From: Actinomadura citrea
GTDB lineage: Bacteria; Actinomycetota; Actinomycetes; Streptosporangiales; Streptosporangiaceae
Direction of reading: 5' to 3'
Length of the DNA: 64,000 nt
Assembly (NCBI RefSeq): GCF_013409045.1
Contig: NZ_JACCBT010000001.1
Coordinates: 1,488,001 to 1,552,000 of the forward strand
Shown in pieces: positions 8,372 through 17,783 of this stretch. The position numbers and the translations under genes are program-made. Every line of letters starts with the position of its first letter. Within the stretch, counting starts at the first letter, position 1. The notes under the pieces were generated by a model that worked only from the letters and a program-made list of their open reading frames with translations, searched no databases and had not been told where the DNA came from.

Positions 8372-8462
8372 AGAGTCTCTCGTTGAGCGAGAGGTGTCAA
8401 GTAATATCGCGAAATCGGAAAGCGTGGGGCATGGCGAGCTTCTCGATATGAGAGTCTCTCGT
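8372..8462. promoter_or_regulatory. Repeated palindromic operators in the MMPL gene leader
   Basis: AGAGTCTCTCGT occurs twice, at 8372-8383 and 8451-8462, each with the AGAG-T-CTCT palindrome at its core. The first overlaps a longer dyad, CTCTCG-TTGAG-CGAGAG (8377-8393). These lie 54-144 bp upstream of the MMPL start in AT-richer sequence, the expected place for repressor sites. Binding is inferred; no footprint or adjacent repressor gene is visible. Confidence 0.5.
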
Positions 8463-8606
8463 AAACAGAGCCAAGTCAAGCCGTGCGACAGGAGAGGCCC
8501 GGCCGGGGTGGGGGGTCGCTCTCTGTCTCTTCCATGGTCGCGGAAGGTCTGCGGCTGCGCCTCCGGCGTTAGGACGGACCTGCGCTACGCCTGCCGAGGC
8601 AAACGA

Positions 8607-8644
8607 AAGCCGTCGCCTACCCCTGGAGATGTAGGCGACGGCTT
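8607..8644 (-). terminator. Strong intrinsic terminator (distal of pair)
   Basis: A 14-bp perfect stem (AAGCCGTCGCCTAC 8607-8620 with GTAGGCGACGGCTT 8631-8644) has a 10-nt loop. It is followed on the minus strand by TTTCGTTT, fitting termination of transcripts from the FmdB gene. Confidence 0.7.
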
Positions 8645-8660
8645 CCGGATACGACGAAAG

Positions 8661-8686
8661 CCGGGGGATCCGGCTGGATCCCCCGG
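8661..8686 (-). terminator. Hairpin downstream of FmdB gene (proximal of pair)
   Basis: An 11-bp perfect stem CCGGGGGATCC/GGATCCCCCGG has a 4-nt loop and begins 25 bp after the FmdB stop. With the hairpin at 8607-8644 it forms a tandem terminator. Confidence 0.6.
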
Positions 8687-8710
8687 GTGCGGGCGGAGAT
8701 GCCTAGAAGG

Positions 8711-9073
8711 TCAGGCGACCTTTTCGGAGGACGACGACTTGCCGGTCGACGAGGACGACGAGTCGGAGGTCGACGAGGACGAGTCCGACTTGGCGGAGTC
8801 GCCCGAGGAACCGCCCGAGTCGCCGGAGGAGCCGTTGGACGACCCGTTCGACGAGCCGTTGGACGAGGCCCCCGCGGTGGAGGCCGACTTGCCGGAGCCG
8901 CGGCTGTCGGTGCGGTAGAAGCCCGAGCCCTTGAAGATGATCCCCGCGGCGGAGAAGACCTTGCGGAGCTTGCCGCTGCACGCCGGGCACTCGGTCAGCG
9001 CGTCGTCGCTGAACTTCTGCACGACCTCTAGAGGCTCGCCGCAGTCGGTGCAAACGTACTGATACGTCGGCAC
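8711..9073 (-). CDS. FmdB-type zinc ribbon protein with Ser/Gly low-complexity tail
   Basis: 120-residue protein starting at GTG 9073 (MPTYQYVCTDCG) behind AGGAGGAACC; this is the near-invariant start of the FmdB/CxxC_CxxC_SSSS family. The zinc ribbon holds C-x2-C (CTDC) and C-x2-C (CPAC) within residues 8-35, then the conserved KVFSAAGIIFKGSGFYRTDSR segment splits the family core from the tail. Residues ~60-115 are almost entirely Ser, Gly, Asn, Asp and Lys with a repeated SSNG/SSGDS pattern, presumably disordered. The family was first linked to formamidase regulation but its role is unproven. Monocistronic, with a double terminator. Confidence 0.85.
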   Translation of the reverse strand: MPTYQYVCTDCGEPLEVVQKFSDDALTECPACSGKLRKVFSAAGIIFKGSGFYRTDSRGSGKSASTAGASSNGSSNGSSNGSSGDSGGSSGDSAKSDSSSSTSDSSSSSTGKSSSSEKVA

Positions 9074-9239
9074 GGTTCCTCCTCGCTGACTCAGCCCGGC
9101 GCGAGCCGGACTGGCACTCACTCTAGACGACTGCTAATGGTACCCATGCGTGGAACAGGATTCGCCCCCGGGATGTTCCCAGGCGGCGCGCCGCCCAGGA
9201 CCCGGCCCCGCGGGACCCGAGTCGCCGCGGGACTCCTGG

Positions 9240-10724
9240 TCACTGTCCCTTCTCGCCGAACCAGCCCGCCAGCCGGCCCTTGCGGCTGACCGCGCGCAGC
9301 CTGCGCTCGGTGGCCTCGCGCACCTCGGCGGTGGTCACGATCAGCAGGGTGTCGCCCGCCTGCAGGGGCGTGGTGGGCTCGGGCACGAAGCTCGCCCCGT
9401 CCCGCACGACGAGGGTGATGGACGCGCCGGGCGGCAGCCGCAGTTCGAAGATCTCCACGCCGCTGATCAGCGAGTCGGCGGGGACCCGCACCTCCAGCAG
9501 GTCGGCGTGCAGCTCCTCCAGCGGCGCCGCCTCGACGTCCAGTTCGCGGGTCTGCTCGTCGCCGGTCAGCCGGCACAGCCGCGAGGCCAGCGGCAGCGTC
9601 GGCCCCTGGAGCAGGGTGAACATGACGACGATGTTGAAGACGATCGCGAAGAGCCGGTCGGCGTGCTCCACGTCCGCGACCATCGGGATGGTGGCCAGGA
9701 CGATCGGGACGGCGCCCCGCAGCCCCGCCCAGGACGCGAAGACCTTCTCGCCCCACGACAGCCGGAACCCGATCGTGGACAGCACCACCGACAGGGGGCG
9801 GGCCACCAGCAGCAGGACGAAGCCGACGATGAGCGCCGGCAGGATCTGGCCGGGGAGGTCTCCGGGGTCGGCCAGCAGGCCCAGCATCACGAACAGCCCG
9901 ATCTGCGCGAGCCATCCGACGCCCTCGGCGAAGCCTCGGGTGGCGGGGCGGTGCGGCAGCCGCGCGTTCCCGAGGACGAGGGCGCTGACGTAGACGGCGA
10001 GGAACCCGCTCGCGTGCATCAGGGAGGCGGCCCCGTAGGAGCCGATGGCCAGCGACAGGACGGCGATGGGGTAGAGGCCGGACGCCGGGAGCGCGACGCG
10101 GCGCAGCGCCTGCGCGCCCAGCCACCCGATGGCGACGCCGACGATGCCGCCCGCGACCAGCTCGTAGACCATGACGCCGAGCAGTTCGGCCATGTTGGGG
10201 ACGGCGGTGTGGGCGCTGAGCGTGATCACGATGATCACGACGGGGGCGTCGTTGAAGCCGGACTCGGCCTCCAGCAGGCCGGTCAGCCGGGAGGGCAGGG
10301 GCAGCCGCCGCAGCACCGAGAACACCGCGGCCGCGTCGGTGGGGGCGAGCACGGCGGCGAGCAGGAACGCGGGACGCCACTCCAGGCCGACGAGCCACAT
10401 GGCGGACAGCGCGACGACGACGATGCTGATCAGGGTGCCGAGGGTGGAGACGCTGAGCGCGGCCGGCACCGAGGGCCGCACGCGCCGCCAGTTGGTGGTG
10501 ATGCCGCCCTCGGCGAGGATGAGCACGAGGGCCGCGAGGCCGAGCGTCTCGGCCAGTTCCGCGTTGTCGAAGCGGATGTGGAGGGGGCCGGACTCGCCGA
10601 TGAGAAGGCCGAGGCCCATGTACGCCAGCAGCGTGGGGAGGCCCGCCTGGTGCGACAGCCTGACCGCGATGATGGCGCTGAGTACGAGCGTGGCCCCGAG
10701 GAGTAGCCAGATGTCGAGGTGCAC
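9240..10724 (-). CDS. Potassium/proton (cation) antiporter, CPA1 NhaP2/CvrA type with TrkA-C domain
   Basis: 494-residue cation/H+ antiporter. About 12 TM helices span residues 1-390, with the CPA1 acidic site region (SGFNDAPVVIIVITL, the ND-type motif) and FMLGLLADP in the predicted transport core. A cytoplasmic C-terminal TrkA-C/RCK-type nucleotide-sensing domain follows (about 400-485; ADSLISGVEIFELRLP ... LQAGDTLLIVTTAE). The start is GTG 10724 with a GGTGGGAT Shine-Dalgarno. The 103-bp upstream gap looks like its own promoter. Such proteins extrude K+ (or Na+) and are often gated by nucleotides or c-di-AMP through the RCK domain; the ion and ligand are not determinable here. Confidence 0.87.
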   Translation of the reverse strand: MHLDIWLLLGATLVLSAIIAVRLSHQAGLPTLLAYMGLGLLIGESGPLHIRFDNAELAETLGLAALVLILAEGGITTNWRRVRPSVPAALSVSTLGTLISIVVVALSAMWLVGLEWRPAFLLAAVLAPTDAAAVFSVLRRLPLPSRLTGLLEAESGFNDAPVVIIVITLSAHTAVPNMAELLGVMVYELVAGGIVGVAIGWLGAQALRRVALPASGLYPIAVLSLAIGSYGAASLMHASGFLAVYVSALVLGNARLPHRPATRGFAEGVGWLAQIGLFVMLGLLADPGDLPGQILPALIVGFVLLLVARPLSVVLSTIGFRLSWGEKVFASWAGLRGAVPIVLATIPMVADVEHADRLFAIVFNIVVMFTLLQGPTLPLASRLCRLTGDEQTRELDVEAAPLEELHADLLEVRVPADSLISGVEIFELRLPPGASITLVVRDGASFVPEPTTPLQAGDTLLIVTTAEVREATERRLRAVSRKGRLAGWFGEKGQ

Positions 10725-10827
10725 ATCCCACCCTTCGGGGTCGTCAAAGTTGATCGTTTAGGAATCCTACAGATTCACGGGCGAATCGCATATTTACGAT
10801 TGAGGGACGGCGTGTCCGTCATGGCCG

Positions 10828-11817
10828 CTATCGCCGTGTGACCAGTGGATTGAGCCCGTTCACCACGTTCTGTACGTCTCGTCCCTGAACGGCCGCGGTG
10901 ACGTTGTCGCGCACCATCCCGAGCAGGTTGAGCTGCGACTGGACGGACGCCCCCGCCGTGTGCGGCGACAGCAGGACGTCCTCGCGGGAACGCAGCGGAT
11001 GCCCCTCCGGAAGCGGCTCCTGCTCGAACACGTCCAGGGCCGCCCCGGCCAGACGTCCCGAATCCAGTGCGGCGAGGACGGCGCCGTCAGGCGCGATGCC
11101 CCCGCGCGCCACGTTCACCAGCAGCGCCTTGTCCGGCAGCAGGGCGAGCCGCTCCGGACCTATCAACCCCCTTGTCTCCTCGGTCAGCGGCAGGGCGAGG
11201 ACGAGGACGTCGGACGTCGCCACGAGCTCGTCCAGCTCCCGGTACGTCGCCGGCGCCTCGGGACGCCTCCGCCTCGTCCAGTACGAGACCGCGCAGCCCA
11301 GAGCCGCGAAGAGCCGCGCGGCCTCGGCGCCGATCGCCCCGAACCCGACGATGCCGACCCGCTGCGTGTGGATCTCGCGCGGGCCGAGCGCCGCCATCTC
11401 CATCTGCGGCCATCCGCCCGCGCGGACGGCCCGGTCGCCCCGCGCGAGGTTGCGGCACAGCGCGAACGCCGCGCCGACCGCCCACTCGGCGACCCCGCGC
11501 GCGTTGAATCCCGCCGCGTTCGCCACGGGCACGCCCGCGGACGCCCACGCGGCGACGTCGATGCTGTCGATCCCGACCGCGGGCATCTGGACGAACGACA
11601 CCCGCGGCGCCGCCGCCACGGCCTCGGCGTCCAGCGCCAGCCGGCCGGTGAAGTCGCCGATCACCAGGTCGGCGCCGGCGAGCGCGGCGAGCAGGCCCGC
11701 CCGGTCCCTGGTCTGCGGGAACGCCACCTCGGCGGCGTCTCCCAGCGGCGCGAACAAACCATGGACGATCTCGTCCGCGATCGGGGGCAGGGAAAGGATC
11801 CGCCACGGCGCCGTCAT
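10828..11817 (-). CDS. D-isomer-specific 2-hydroxyacid dehydrogenase family protein
   Basis: NAD(P)-dependent oxidoreductase of the D-2-hydroxyacid dehydrogenase fold. The Rossmann signature GIVGFGAIGAEAARLF lies near residue 145. The catalytic triad region is present: Arg in LLVNVARGGIAPDGAV, Glu in the following DVFEQEPLPEGHPL block, and His in LLSPHTAGAS. At 329 aa the length is normal. The start is ATG 11817 behind GGGAGGTACGAG. It may reduce a 2-ketoacid such as glyoxylate, hydroxypyruvate or an aromatic pyruvate; substrate unknown. It stands alone between the antiporter and the cyclo-ligase gene. Confidence 0.88.
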   Translation of the reverse strand: MTAPWRILSLPPIADEIVHGLFAPLGDAAEVAFPQTRDRAGLLAALAGADLVIGDFTGRLALDAEAVAAAPRVSFVQMPAVGIDSIDVAAWASAGVPVANAAGFNARGVAEWAVGAAFALCRNLARGDRAVRAGGWPQMEMAALGPREIHTQRVGIVGFGAIGAEAARLFAALGCAVSYWTRRRRPEAPATYRELDELVATSDVLVLALPLTEETRGLIGPERLALLPDKALLVNVARGGIAPDGAVLAALDSGRLAGAALDVFEQEPLPEGHPLRSREDVLLSPHTAGASVQSQLNLLGMVRDNVTAAVQGRDVQNVVNGLNPLVTRR

Positions 11818-11909
11818 CTCGTACCTCCCGTCAGGCCGTACTCGACCGCGTCCCCCATCCGCGATCTTGGCCCCCTCACTCTACGAGCAGGCCCGGATCC
11901 GCGAGCAGG

Positions 11910-12491
11910 TCAGCCCAGGCGGACCAGCCCCTGCGACGGCGTCACCACCGCCCGGACGCGCTGGTCGTGCGGCTCGGCGGGCACGCTCTCCACCAGTTCC
12001 CCGTCGAACAGCAGCGCCGCGGTCAGGATCGCCGGGCCCACGCGCGCCAGCGCCCGGTCGTAGGAGCCGCCGCCGCGGCCGAGGCGCACGCCCGTCCGGT
12101 CGACCGCCACCGCGGGCACCAGCACGACGTCCGCGCTGGCCACCGCCCCGGGGCCGCGCGGCGGCTCGGACGACTCCAGGCACCCGCGGGCCCCGGGGAC
12201 GAGCGAGTCGGGCCCCTCGTAGGACGCCCAGTCGAGGTCGCCGTCCGGGAGCAGGCGGGGGACCAGCACGTACGTCCCGCGCTTCCACAGCGCGAACAGC
12301 AGGCTCCGCGTGTCCGGCTCGTCGCCTATGGAGACGTACGCCGCGATGGTCCCGGCCATCTCCACCTCCGGGACGGGCAGCAGCGCGTCCCGGATCGGGC
12401 GCGCCGCGCCGGAGCGCGTCTCGGGCGGCATCGCCGCACGTCGTGCGAGCAGTTCGGCCCGGAGGCCGGTCTTCGTAGCGATGGGGTGCAC
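11910..12491 (-). CDS. 5-formyltetrahydrofolate cyclo-ligase
   Basis: ATP-dependent conversion of 5-formyl-THF to 5,10-methenyl-THF in folate one-carbon metabolism. The diagnostic C-terminal phosphate/ATP loop is LGRGGGSYDRALARV, with the preceding ADVVLVPAVAVDRTGVR typical of the family; the N-terminus KTGLRAELLARRAAM carries the conserved Lys/Arg. I start at GTG 12491 (GAGGACC upstream). A start at ATG 12537 would overlap the divergent galU gene. 193 aa is standard. The divergent pairing with galU is conserved in many actinobacteria and leaves only 34 bp between the two starts, so their leaders overlap. Confidence 0.88.
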   Translation of the reverse strand: MHPIATKTGLRAELLARRAAMPPETRSGAARPIRDALLPVPEVEMAGTIAAYVSIGDEPDTRSLLFALWKRGTYVLVPRLLPDGDLDWASYEGPDSLVPGARGCLESSEPPRGPGAVASADVVLVPAVAVDRTGVRLGRGGGSYDRALARVGPAILTAALLFDGELVESVPAEPHDQRVRAVVTPSQGLVRLG

Positions 12492-12525
12492 GCTGTGGTC
12501 CTCGTGGATGGCTAGGGTCGTGTAT

Positions 12526-13452
12526 ATGGCCGACATTGCACCAGTGCTCAAAGCGGTCGTCCCGGCGGCCGGCCTCGGTACCCGATTCTTGCCCGCGACC
12601 AAGGCGACTCCCAAGGAAATGCTGCCGATCGTCGACAAACCGGCGATCCAGTACGTCGTGGAGGAGGCGGTCGACGCCGGGCTGACCGACGTCCTGATGG
12701 TCACCGGGCGCAGCAAGCGGTCCATCGAGGACCACTTCGACCGAGCGTACGAGCTGGAGGAGGCGCTGCGCGCCAAGGGCGACGACGAACGCCTGGAGGC
12801 CGTGCACGAGTCCAGCGATCTGGCGATCATGCACTACGTCCGGCAGGGCGAGCCGCGCGGCCTCGGGCACGCGGTGCACTGCGCCCGCCAGCACGTCGGC
12901 CGCGAGCCGTTCGCGGTGCTGCTCGGCGACGACATGATCGACGCTCGTGACAAGCTGCTGCAGCGCATGATCGAGGTGCGCGGCCAGCACGGCGGCAGCG
13001 TCATCGCGCTGATGGAGGTCGAGCCCGATCAGGTGTCGGCGTACGGGTGCGCGGCCATCGAGGCGACGGACGAGGAGGACGTCGTCCGCATCTCCGACCT
13101 CGTGGAGAAGCCCGCCGCCGAGGAGGCCCCCAGCAACTGGATCATCATCGGCCGCTACGTCTGCGACCCCGCGGTGTTCGACGTCCTGGAGAAGACCCCG
13201 CCCGGCCGCGGCGGCGAGATCCAGCTGACCGACGCGCTGCGCACCCTCGCCGACATGCCCGCCGACCAGGGCGGCGGCGTCTACGGGGTCAAGTTCCGGG
13301 GCCGCCGCTACGACACCGGCAACAAGCTGGAGTACCTGCGGACGGTCGTCCAGTTCGCGGCGGAACGGCCCGACCTGGCGCCGGAGTTCCTGCCGTGGCT
13401 GCGGGAATTCGTCCGGACGCAGGACGGCGTGGGCGACACAACGGATTCGTGA
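12526..13452 (+). CDS. galU: UTP--glucose-1-phosphate uridylyltransferase
   Basis: Makes UDP-glucose for cell-wall glycans, trehalose and exopolysaccharide. It starts at ATG 12526 (MADIAPVLKAVVPAAG). The nucleotide-binding signature GLGTRFLPATKATPKEM and the VDKPAIQYVVEEAVDAG block follow directly. LGDDMID and DLVEKPAAEEAP are the sugar-nucleotide and metal sites, and GGEIQLTDAL is the family motif. 308 aa is normal for bacterial GalU. It is the first gene of the galU-glp-moaC-mogA run; the next start is 26 bp away. Confidence 0.95.
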   Translation: MADIAPVLKAVVPAAGLGTRFLPATKATPKEMLPIVDKPAIQYVVEEAVDAGLTDVLMVTGRSKRSIEDHFDRAYELEEALRAKGDDERLEAVHESSDLAIMHYVRQGEPRGLGHAVHCARQHVGREPFAVLLGDDMIDARDKLLQRMIEVRGQHGGSVIALMEVEPDQVSAYGCAAIEATDEEDVVRISDLVEKPAAEEAPSNWIIIGRYVCDPAVFDVLEKTPPGRGGEIQLTDALRTLADMPADQGGGVYGVKFRGRRYDTGNKLEYLRTVVQFAAERPDLAPEFLPWLREFVRTQDGVGDTTDS

Positions 13453-13478
13453 CGAGGCGTCAGACTGGGGCCGTGGCT

Positions 13479-14683
13479 ATGAGAACGGTCGACGAGCATC
13501 TGACGGAGATCCTCGGCAGCGTGGCACCGCTGCCGCCGCTCGAGCTGGCGCTGCTGGAGGCGCACGGCTCGGTGCTCGCCGAGTCCGTGTCCGCGCCGAT
13601 GCCGCTGCCGCCGTTCGACAACTCCGCGATGGACGGCTACGCCGTCGTCGCGGCCGACATCGCGGCGGCCACCGAGGCCGGTCCCGTCTCGCTGCCCGTC
13701 GTCGGCGACATCGTCGCGGGCGACTCCGGCGTGTCGGCGATCCGGCCGGGCCTGACCGCCCGGATCATGACGGGCGCGCCGCTGCCGGCCGGCGCCGACG
13801 CCGTGATCCCCGTCGAGTGGACGGACGGCGGCAACGCCACCGTCCGGATCTCGCGCGCCGCCCCGCCGGGCAACTACATCCGGCGGGCGGGGGAGGACGT
13901 CCTCGCCGGGCAGGTCGTCGCCGAGGCCGGCGCCCGGATCACCGCCGCGCAGATCGGCATGCTCGCGGCGGTCGGGCGGTCCCGGGTGACCGTCCGGCCG
14001 AAACCGCGCATCGTGGTCGTCTCCACGGGCGACGAACTGCGCGAGCCGGGCACCTCCCTGGCACCCGGCCAGATCTGGGAGTCCAACAGCTTCATGCTCA
14101 CCGCCGCCGTGGTCGAGGCAGGGGGAACGGGCTTCCGGCAGGCCACGGTGCAGGACGAACCCGCCAAGGTCTTGGAGATGCTCCACGACCAGCTCGTCCG
14201 GGCCGACGCCATCGTCACCACCGGGGGCGTCTCCATGGGCACCAGGGACGTCGTCAAGGAAGTGCTCACCGGCACCGGGACCGTGGCCTTCCACAAGGTG
14301 CGGATGCGGCCCGGCAAGCCGCAGGGGTTCGGCCTCCTGGAAGGCGTTCCCGTCTTCACGCTCCCGGGCAACCCCGTCAGCGCGTACGTGTCGTTCCAGG
14401 TGTTCGTCCGTCCCGCCCTGCGTGTCATGCAGGGGTTGCCACCCGAACCGCTCCCCACGGTGAGCGCCGTTGTCGCCGAGGACATCAAGTCGCCCGCGGG
14501 GCTCCGCCACTTCCTGCGGGGGAGACTCTCGTTCACCCGGGGCTTCTACACCGTCACGGCGGCCGGCGTGCAGGGCTCGCACCAGCTCGGGTCCCTGTCG
14601 TCCGCGAACGCGCTCATCGAGATTCCGGAGGACGTCGAAGCCATGCCCGCCGGTTCGCACGTCGAGGTCATGAGGTTGCCATC

Positions 14684-14687
<4 letters not shown>
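13479..14687 (+). CDS. glp: MoeA/gephyrin-like protein, probably the actinobacterial division protein Glp
   Basis: 402-residue protein with the full MoeA domain set: linker/domain I-II at the N-terminus (SAMDGYAVVAADI, GAPLPAGADAVIPVEWT), the MPT-binding fold (RIVVVSTGDELREPG ... TTGGVSMGTRDVVKEVL ... LPGNPVSAYVSFQV) and a C-terminal beta domain. Classic MoeA inserts molybdate into molybdopterin. In actinobacteria the copy next to galU and a rimJ-sepX/glpR pair is Glp, a gephyrin-like protein reported to bind FtsZ and a membrane receptor. The neighbourhood here supports Glp. ATG 13479 has GGGG at 8-nt spacing; GTG 13473 is an alternative. Its TGA overlaps moaC by ATGA. A dual molybdenum role is possible given moaC/mogA next door. 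Confidence 0.85.
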
Positions 14688-15159
<472 letters not shown>

Positions 15160-15163
<4 letters not shown>

Positions 15164-15639
15164 TCAGGGCGATGGCGGTCACCGTCTCCAACCGCGCCGC
15201 GGCCGGCGTCTACGAGGACAGGTCCGGCCCGGTGCTGGTCGAGATGCTGGAGGACATCGGCTGCCAGGTGGACGGCCCCGTCGTCGTCCCGGACGGCGAA
15301 CCGGTCACCGGCGTCCTGCGCGACGCGGTCGCCGCGGGCTACGACGTCGTCGTCACGTCCGGCGGGACCGGCCTCACCCCGACCGACCAGACCCCCGAGA
15401 TGACCCGGCCGGTCCTCGAACGGGAGGTCCCGGGCATCGCCGAGGCCATCCGCCTGGAGGGCCGCGAGAAGGTGCCCGCCGCGATCCTGTCGCGCGGCCT
15501 CGCCGGCATCGCGGGCCGCACCCTCATCGTCAACCTGCCCGGCTCGACCGGCGGCGTCCGCGACGGCATGACCGTCCTGGCCCGCGTCCTGCCCCACGCG
15601 GTGGACCAGATCAACGGCGGCGACCACCCGCGGGGCTAG
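15160..15639 (+). CDS. mogA: Molybdopterin adenylyltransferase, MogA/MoaB family
   Basis: Adenylylates molybdopterin before metal insertion. The 159-residue MoCF-binding fold shows VTVSNRAAAGVYEDRSGPVL at the start, the MPT motif VVVTSGGTGLTPTDQTPEMT, and LPGSTGGVRDGM near the end. GTG 15160 overlaps the moaC stop (GTGA), so moaC-mogA are coupled. The gene ends tail-to-tail with the DeoR-family regulator: the two stop codons overlap by 2 bp within the bases CTAG at 15636-15639. Confidence 0.92.
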
Positions 15640-16469
15640 GCGCGGATGACGTGGACGCCGGCCTCGGTGAACGCGGCGAGTTCGGACTCGGGGGCCGTCG
15701 CGTCCGTCACCAGGACGTCGATCTCGTCGGTGCCGCAGATGCGGGCGAACGCACGGTGCCCGATCTTGGAGCCGTCCGCCACCACGACCACCCGGTCGGC
15801 GCGCTCGGCCATCAGCCGGTTCACGACCGCCTCGCCCTCGTTGTGGCAGGTCGCGCCGTGCCGCGCGGTCAGCCCGTTCACCCCGATGACCGCCACGTCC
15901 AGCGTCACGTGGTCGAAGATGCCGGTGGCGAGCGGCCCCGTCAGCTCGTAGGACTGCGGGCGCGGCACCCCGCCCGTCAGGACGATCTTCACGTGCGGCC
16001 GGACGGCCAGCTCGTTGCCGATGTTCAGCGCGTTCGTCACGATCGTGATCGCCGGGGTCGGCCCCTCGGCGTGCAGGTCGGCGCGCGTGGCGAGGGCCCG
16101 GGCGACCTCCGAGGTCGTCGTCCCGCCGTTCAGCCCGATGATCGACCCCGGTTCGGCCAGCTCCGCGGTCGCCGCCGCGATCCGCTGCTTCTCCGACGCG
16201 TGCCGCGCCGCCTTGTACCGCAGCGGCAGGTCGTAGCTGACGCTCTGCGCGACGGCGCCGCCGCGCGTGCGGGTCAGCATCTGCTGCTGCGCGAGCTGGT
16301 CGAAGTCGCGGCGGATCGTCGCGGCCGACACCCCGACGCGCAGGGACGCCTCCTCGACGGTCAGCCGCCCGGCGTCCGCGAGCAGTTCGAGCAGCGCGTT
16401 CCAGCGCTCGTGCCGGGTCACACCGGCCCCCTTTCCGGCGGGTGGACGGGAGTCCGGGGACGTGGTCAT
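15636..16469 (-). CDS. DeoR/GlpR family transcriptional regulator, probably of nagA
   Basis: 277-residue sugar-phosphate-responsive regulator. The DeoR helix-turn-helix spans about residues 18-70 (RLTVEEASLRVGVSAATIRRDF, then TRTRGGAV). The C-terminal DeoR sensor domain shows GLNGGTTTSEVARAL, VTNALNIGNELA, VLTGGVPRPQSYE and VVVVADGSKIGHRAF, the phosphosugar-binding pattern. It is divergent from nagA (95 bp between starts), so amino-sugar phosphates are the likely effectors. A GTG at 16421 (reading MTRHERWNALLELL) is an alternative start. Confidence 0.88.
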   Translation of the reverse strand: MTTSPDSRPPAGKGAGVTRHERWNALLELLADAGRLTVEEASLRVGVSAATIRRDFDQLAQQQMLTRTRGGAVAQSVSYDLPLRYKAARHASEKQRIAAATAELAEPGSIIGLNGGTTTSEVARALATRADLHAEGPTPAITIVTNALNIGNELAVRPHVKIVLTGGVPRPQSYELTGPLATGIFDHVTLDVAVIGVNGLTARHGATCHNEGEAVVNRLMAERADRVVVVADGSKIGHRAFARICGTDEIDVLVTDATAPESELAAFTEAGVHVIRA

Positions 16470-16564
16470 CCGCGGAGTCTAGCCGTGCGCGCCCCTGGTC
16501 TTACCTGAGCGTTACGGCCATGGAACAATCAGGATCGATCATAGGCATGCATAGAGGGGATTCC

Positions 16565-17701
16565 ATGGCGAAGCCGGACGATGAGGGCGCCGTTTCCTTG
16601 ACCAACGCGCGGATCGTCCTCCCGGACGGCGTCCGCGACGGCGCCCTCCACATCGCCGGCGGCACGATCGCGGCCGCTCCGGGCCCCGGCTCCGGCGAAG
16701 TGATCGACCTCGCCGGACGGCACGTCGTGCCCGGCTTCGTGGACATGCACGTCCACGGCGGTGCGGGCGCCTCCTACCAGCTCGGACGCCCGGACGAGGC
16801 CCACCGGGCCGCCTCCTTCCACCTCGCGCACGGCACCACCACCACGATGGCGAGCCTCGTCACCGGCGACCCGGAGGAACTGGCCGGTGCCGTCGAGGGC
16901 CTGGCCGACCTCGCCGCCGACGGCGTGATCGCGGGCGTCCACCTGGAGGGCCCCTACCTGGCCCCCTCGCGCTGCGGCGCGCACGACCCGGCGCTCCTGC
17001 GCGACCCGGACCCCGCCGAGTTCCGCCGCATCGTCCGCCTCGGCCGCGGGCACGTCCGCATGATCACCCTCGCGCCCGAGCTGCCGGGCGCCCTCGACCT
17101 CGTCCGGGAGGCGGTGGACGCGGGCGTGATCGCGGCCGTCGGCCACACCGACGGCACCGGCCGGTCGGCCCGGGCGGCGTTCGACGCGGGCGCGCGCGTG
17201 GCGACGCACCTGTTCAACGCGATGCGCCCGCTGCACCACCGCGAGGGCGGGCCGGTCGCCGCCGCCCTGAACGACCCCCGGGTCACCGTGGAGCTGATCA
17301 ACGACGGCGTCCACGTGGACCCCGCCGTGGCCCGCCTCGTGTTCGCCGCCACGCCCCGCGTCGCGCTCATCACCGACGCGATGGCCGCCGCCGGGATGGG
17401 CGACGGCGACTACCGCCTCGGCGTGATGGACGTCGAGGTCCGCGACGGCCGCGCCGTCCTCGCGGGCGGGACGTCCATCGCGGGCAGCACGATCACCATG
17501 GCGGACGCCTTCCGCCGCGCCGTCGCCGACCTCGGCCTGCCGGTCGAGCGCGCCGCCGAGGCCGCGTCCCTCACCCCGGCGCGCGCTCTCGGCATCGACG
17601 CGCGCGTCGGGTCACTGGAGCCCGGCAAGGACGCCGACCTGGTCGTCCTGGACGACGACCTGCGCGTCGACTGGGTGATGAAACGGGGCCGACGCCTGTG
17701 A
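16565..17701 (+). CDS. nagA: N-acetylglucosamine-6-phosphate deacetylase
   Basis: Deacetylates GlcNAc-6-P to glucosamine-6-P during chitin or cell-wall amino-sugar use. The amidohydrolase motifs are intact: VDMHVHGG, VHLEGPYLAPSRCGAH (catalytic-site Glu), AVGHTDG (His), THLFNAMRPLHHREGG (His) and LITDAMAAAGMGDG (Asp). The C-terminal beta-sandwich carries LEPGKDADLVVLD. 378 aa is normal. The start ATG 16565 is preceded by GAGGGGA. Divergent from the DeoR regulator; together they form a cassette inserted between mogA and the RimJ-like gene. Confidence 0.93.
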   Translation: MAKPDDEGAVSLTNARIVLPDGVRDGALHIAGGTIAAAPGPGSGEVIDLAGRHVVPGFVDMHVHGGAGASYQLGRPDEAHRAASFHLAHGTTTTMASLVTGDPEELAGAVEGLADLAADGVIAGVHLEGPYLAPSRCGAHDPALLRDPDPAEFRRIVRLGRGHVRMITLAPELPGALDLVREAVDAGVIAAVGHTDGTGRSARAAFDAGARVATHLFNAMRPLHHREGGPVAAALNDPRVTVELINDGVHVDPAVARLVFAATPRVALITDAMAAAGMGDGDYRLGVMDVEVRDGRAVLAGGTSIAGSTITMADAFRRAVADLGLPVERAAEAASLTPARALGIDARVGSLEPGKDADLVVLDDDLRVDWVMKRGRRL

Positions 17702-17783
17702 CGGCGGTGGTCGAACGTCCCGCGTGCCCGATTTCTCGGGGACAATATGGCGTTCAGACATCCGACCAGGGAATCATGGAACC

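Noticed and set aside
6507..8918. 803-aa plus-strand open frame, acidic/Gly-rich
   Set aside because: Antisense of the MMPL gene, with composition (GGG/GAG/GAC runs) expected from the complement of high-GC3 coding sequence. It runs through two terminators.
10725..10827. c-di-AMP (ydaO) riboswitch upstream of the K+/H+ antiporter
   Set aside because: The 103-bp gap is too short and lacks the conserved ydaO core.
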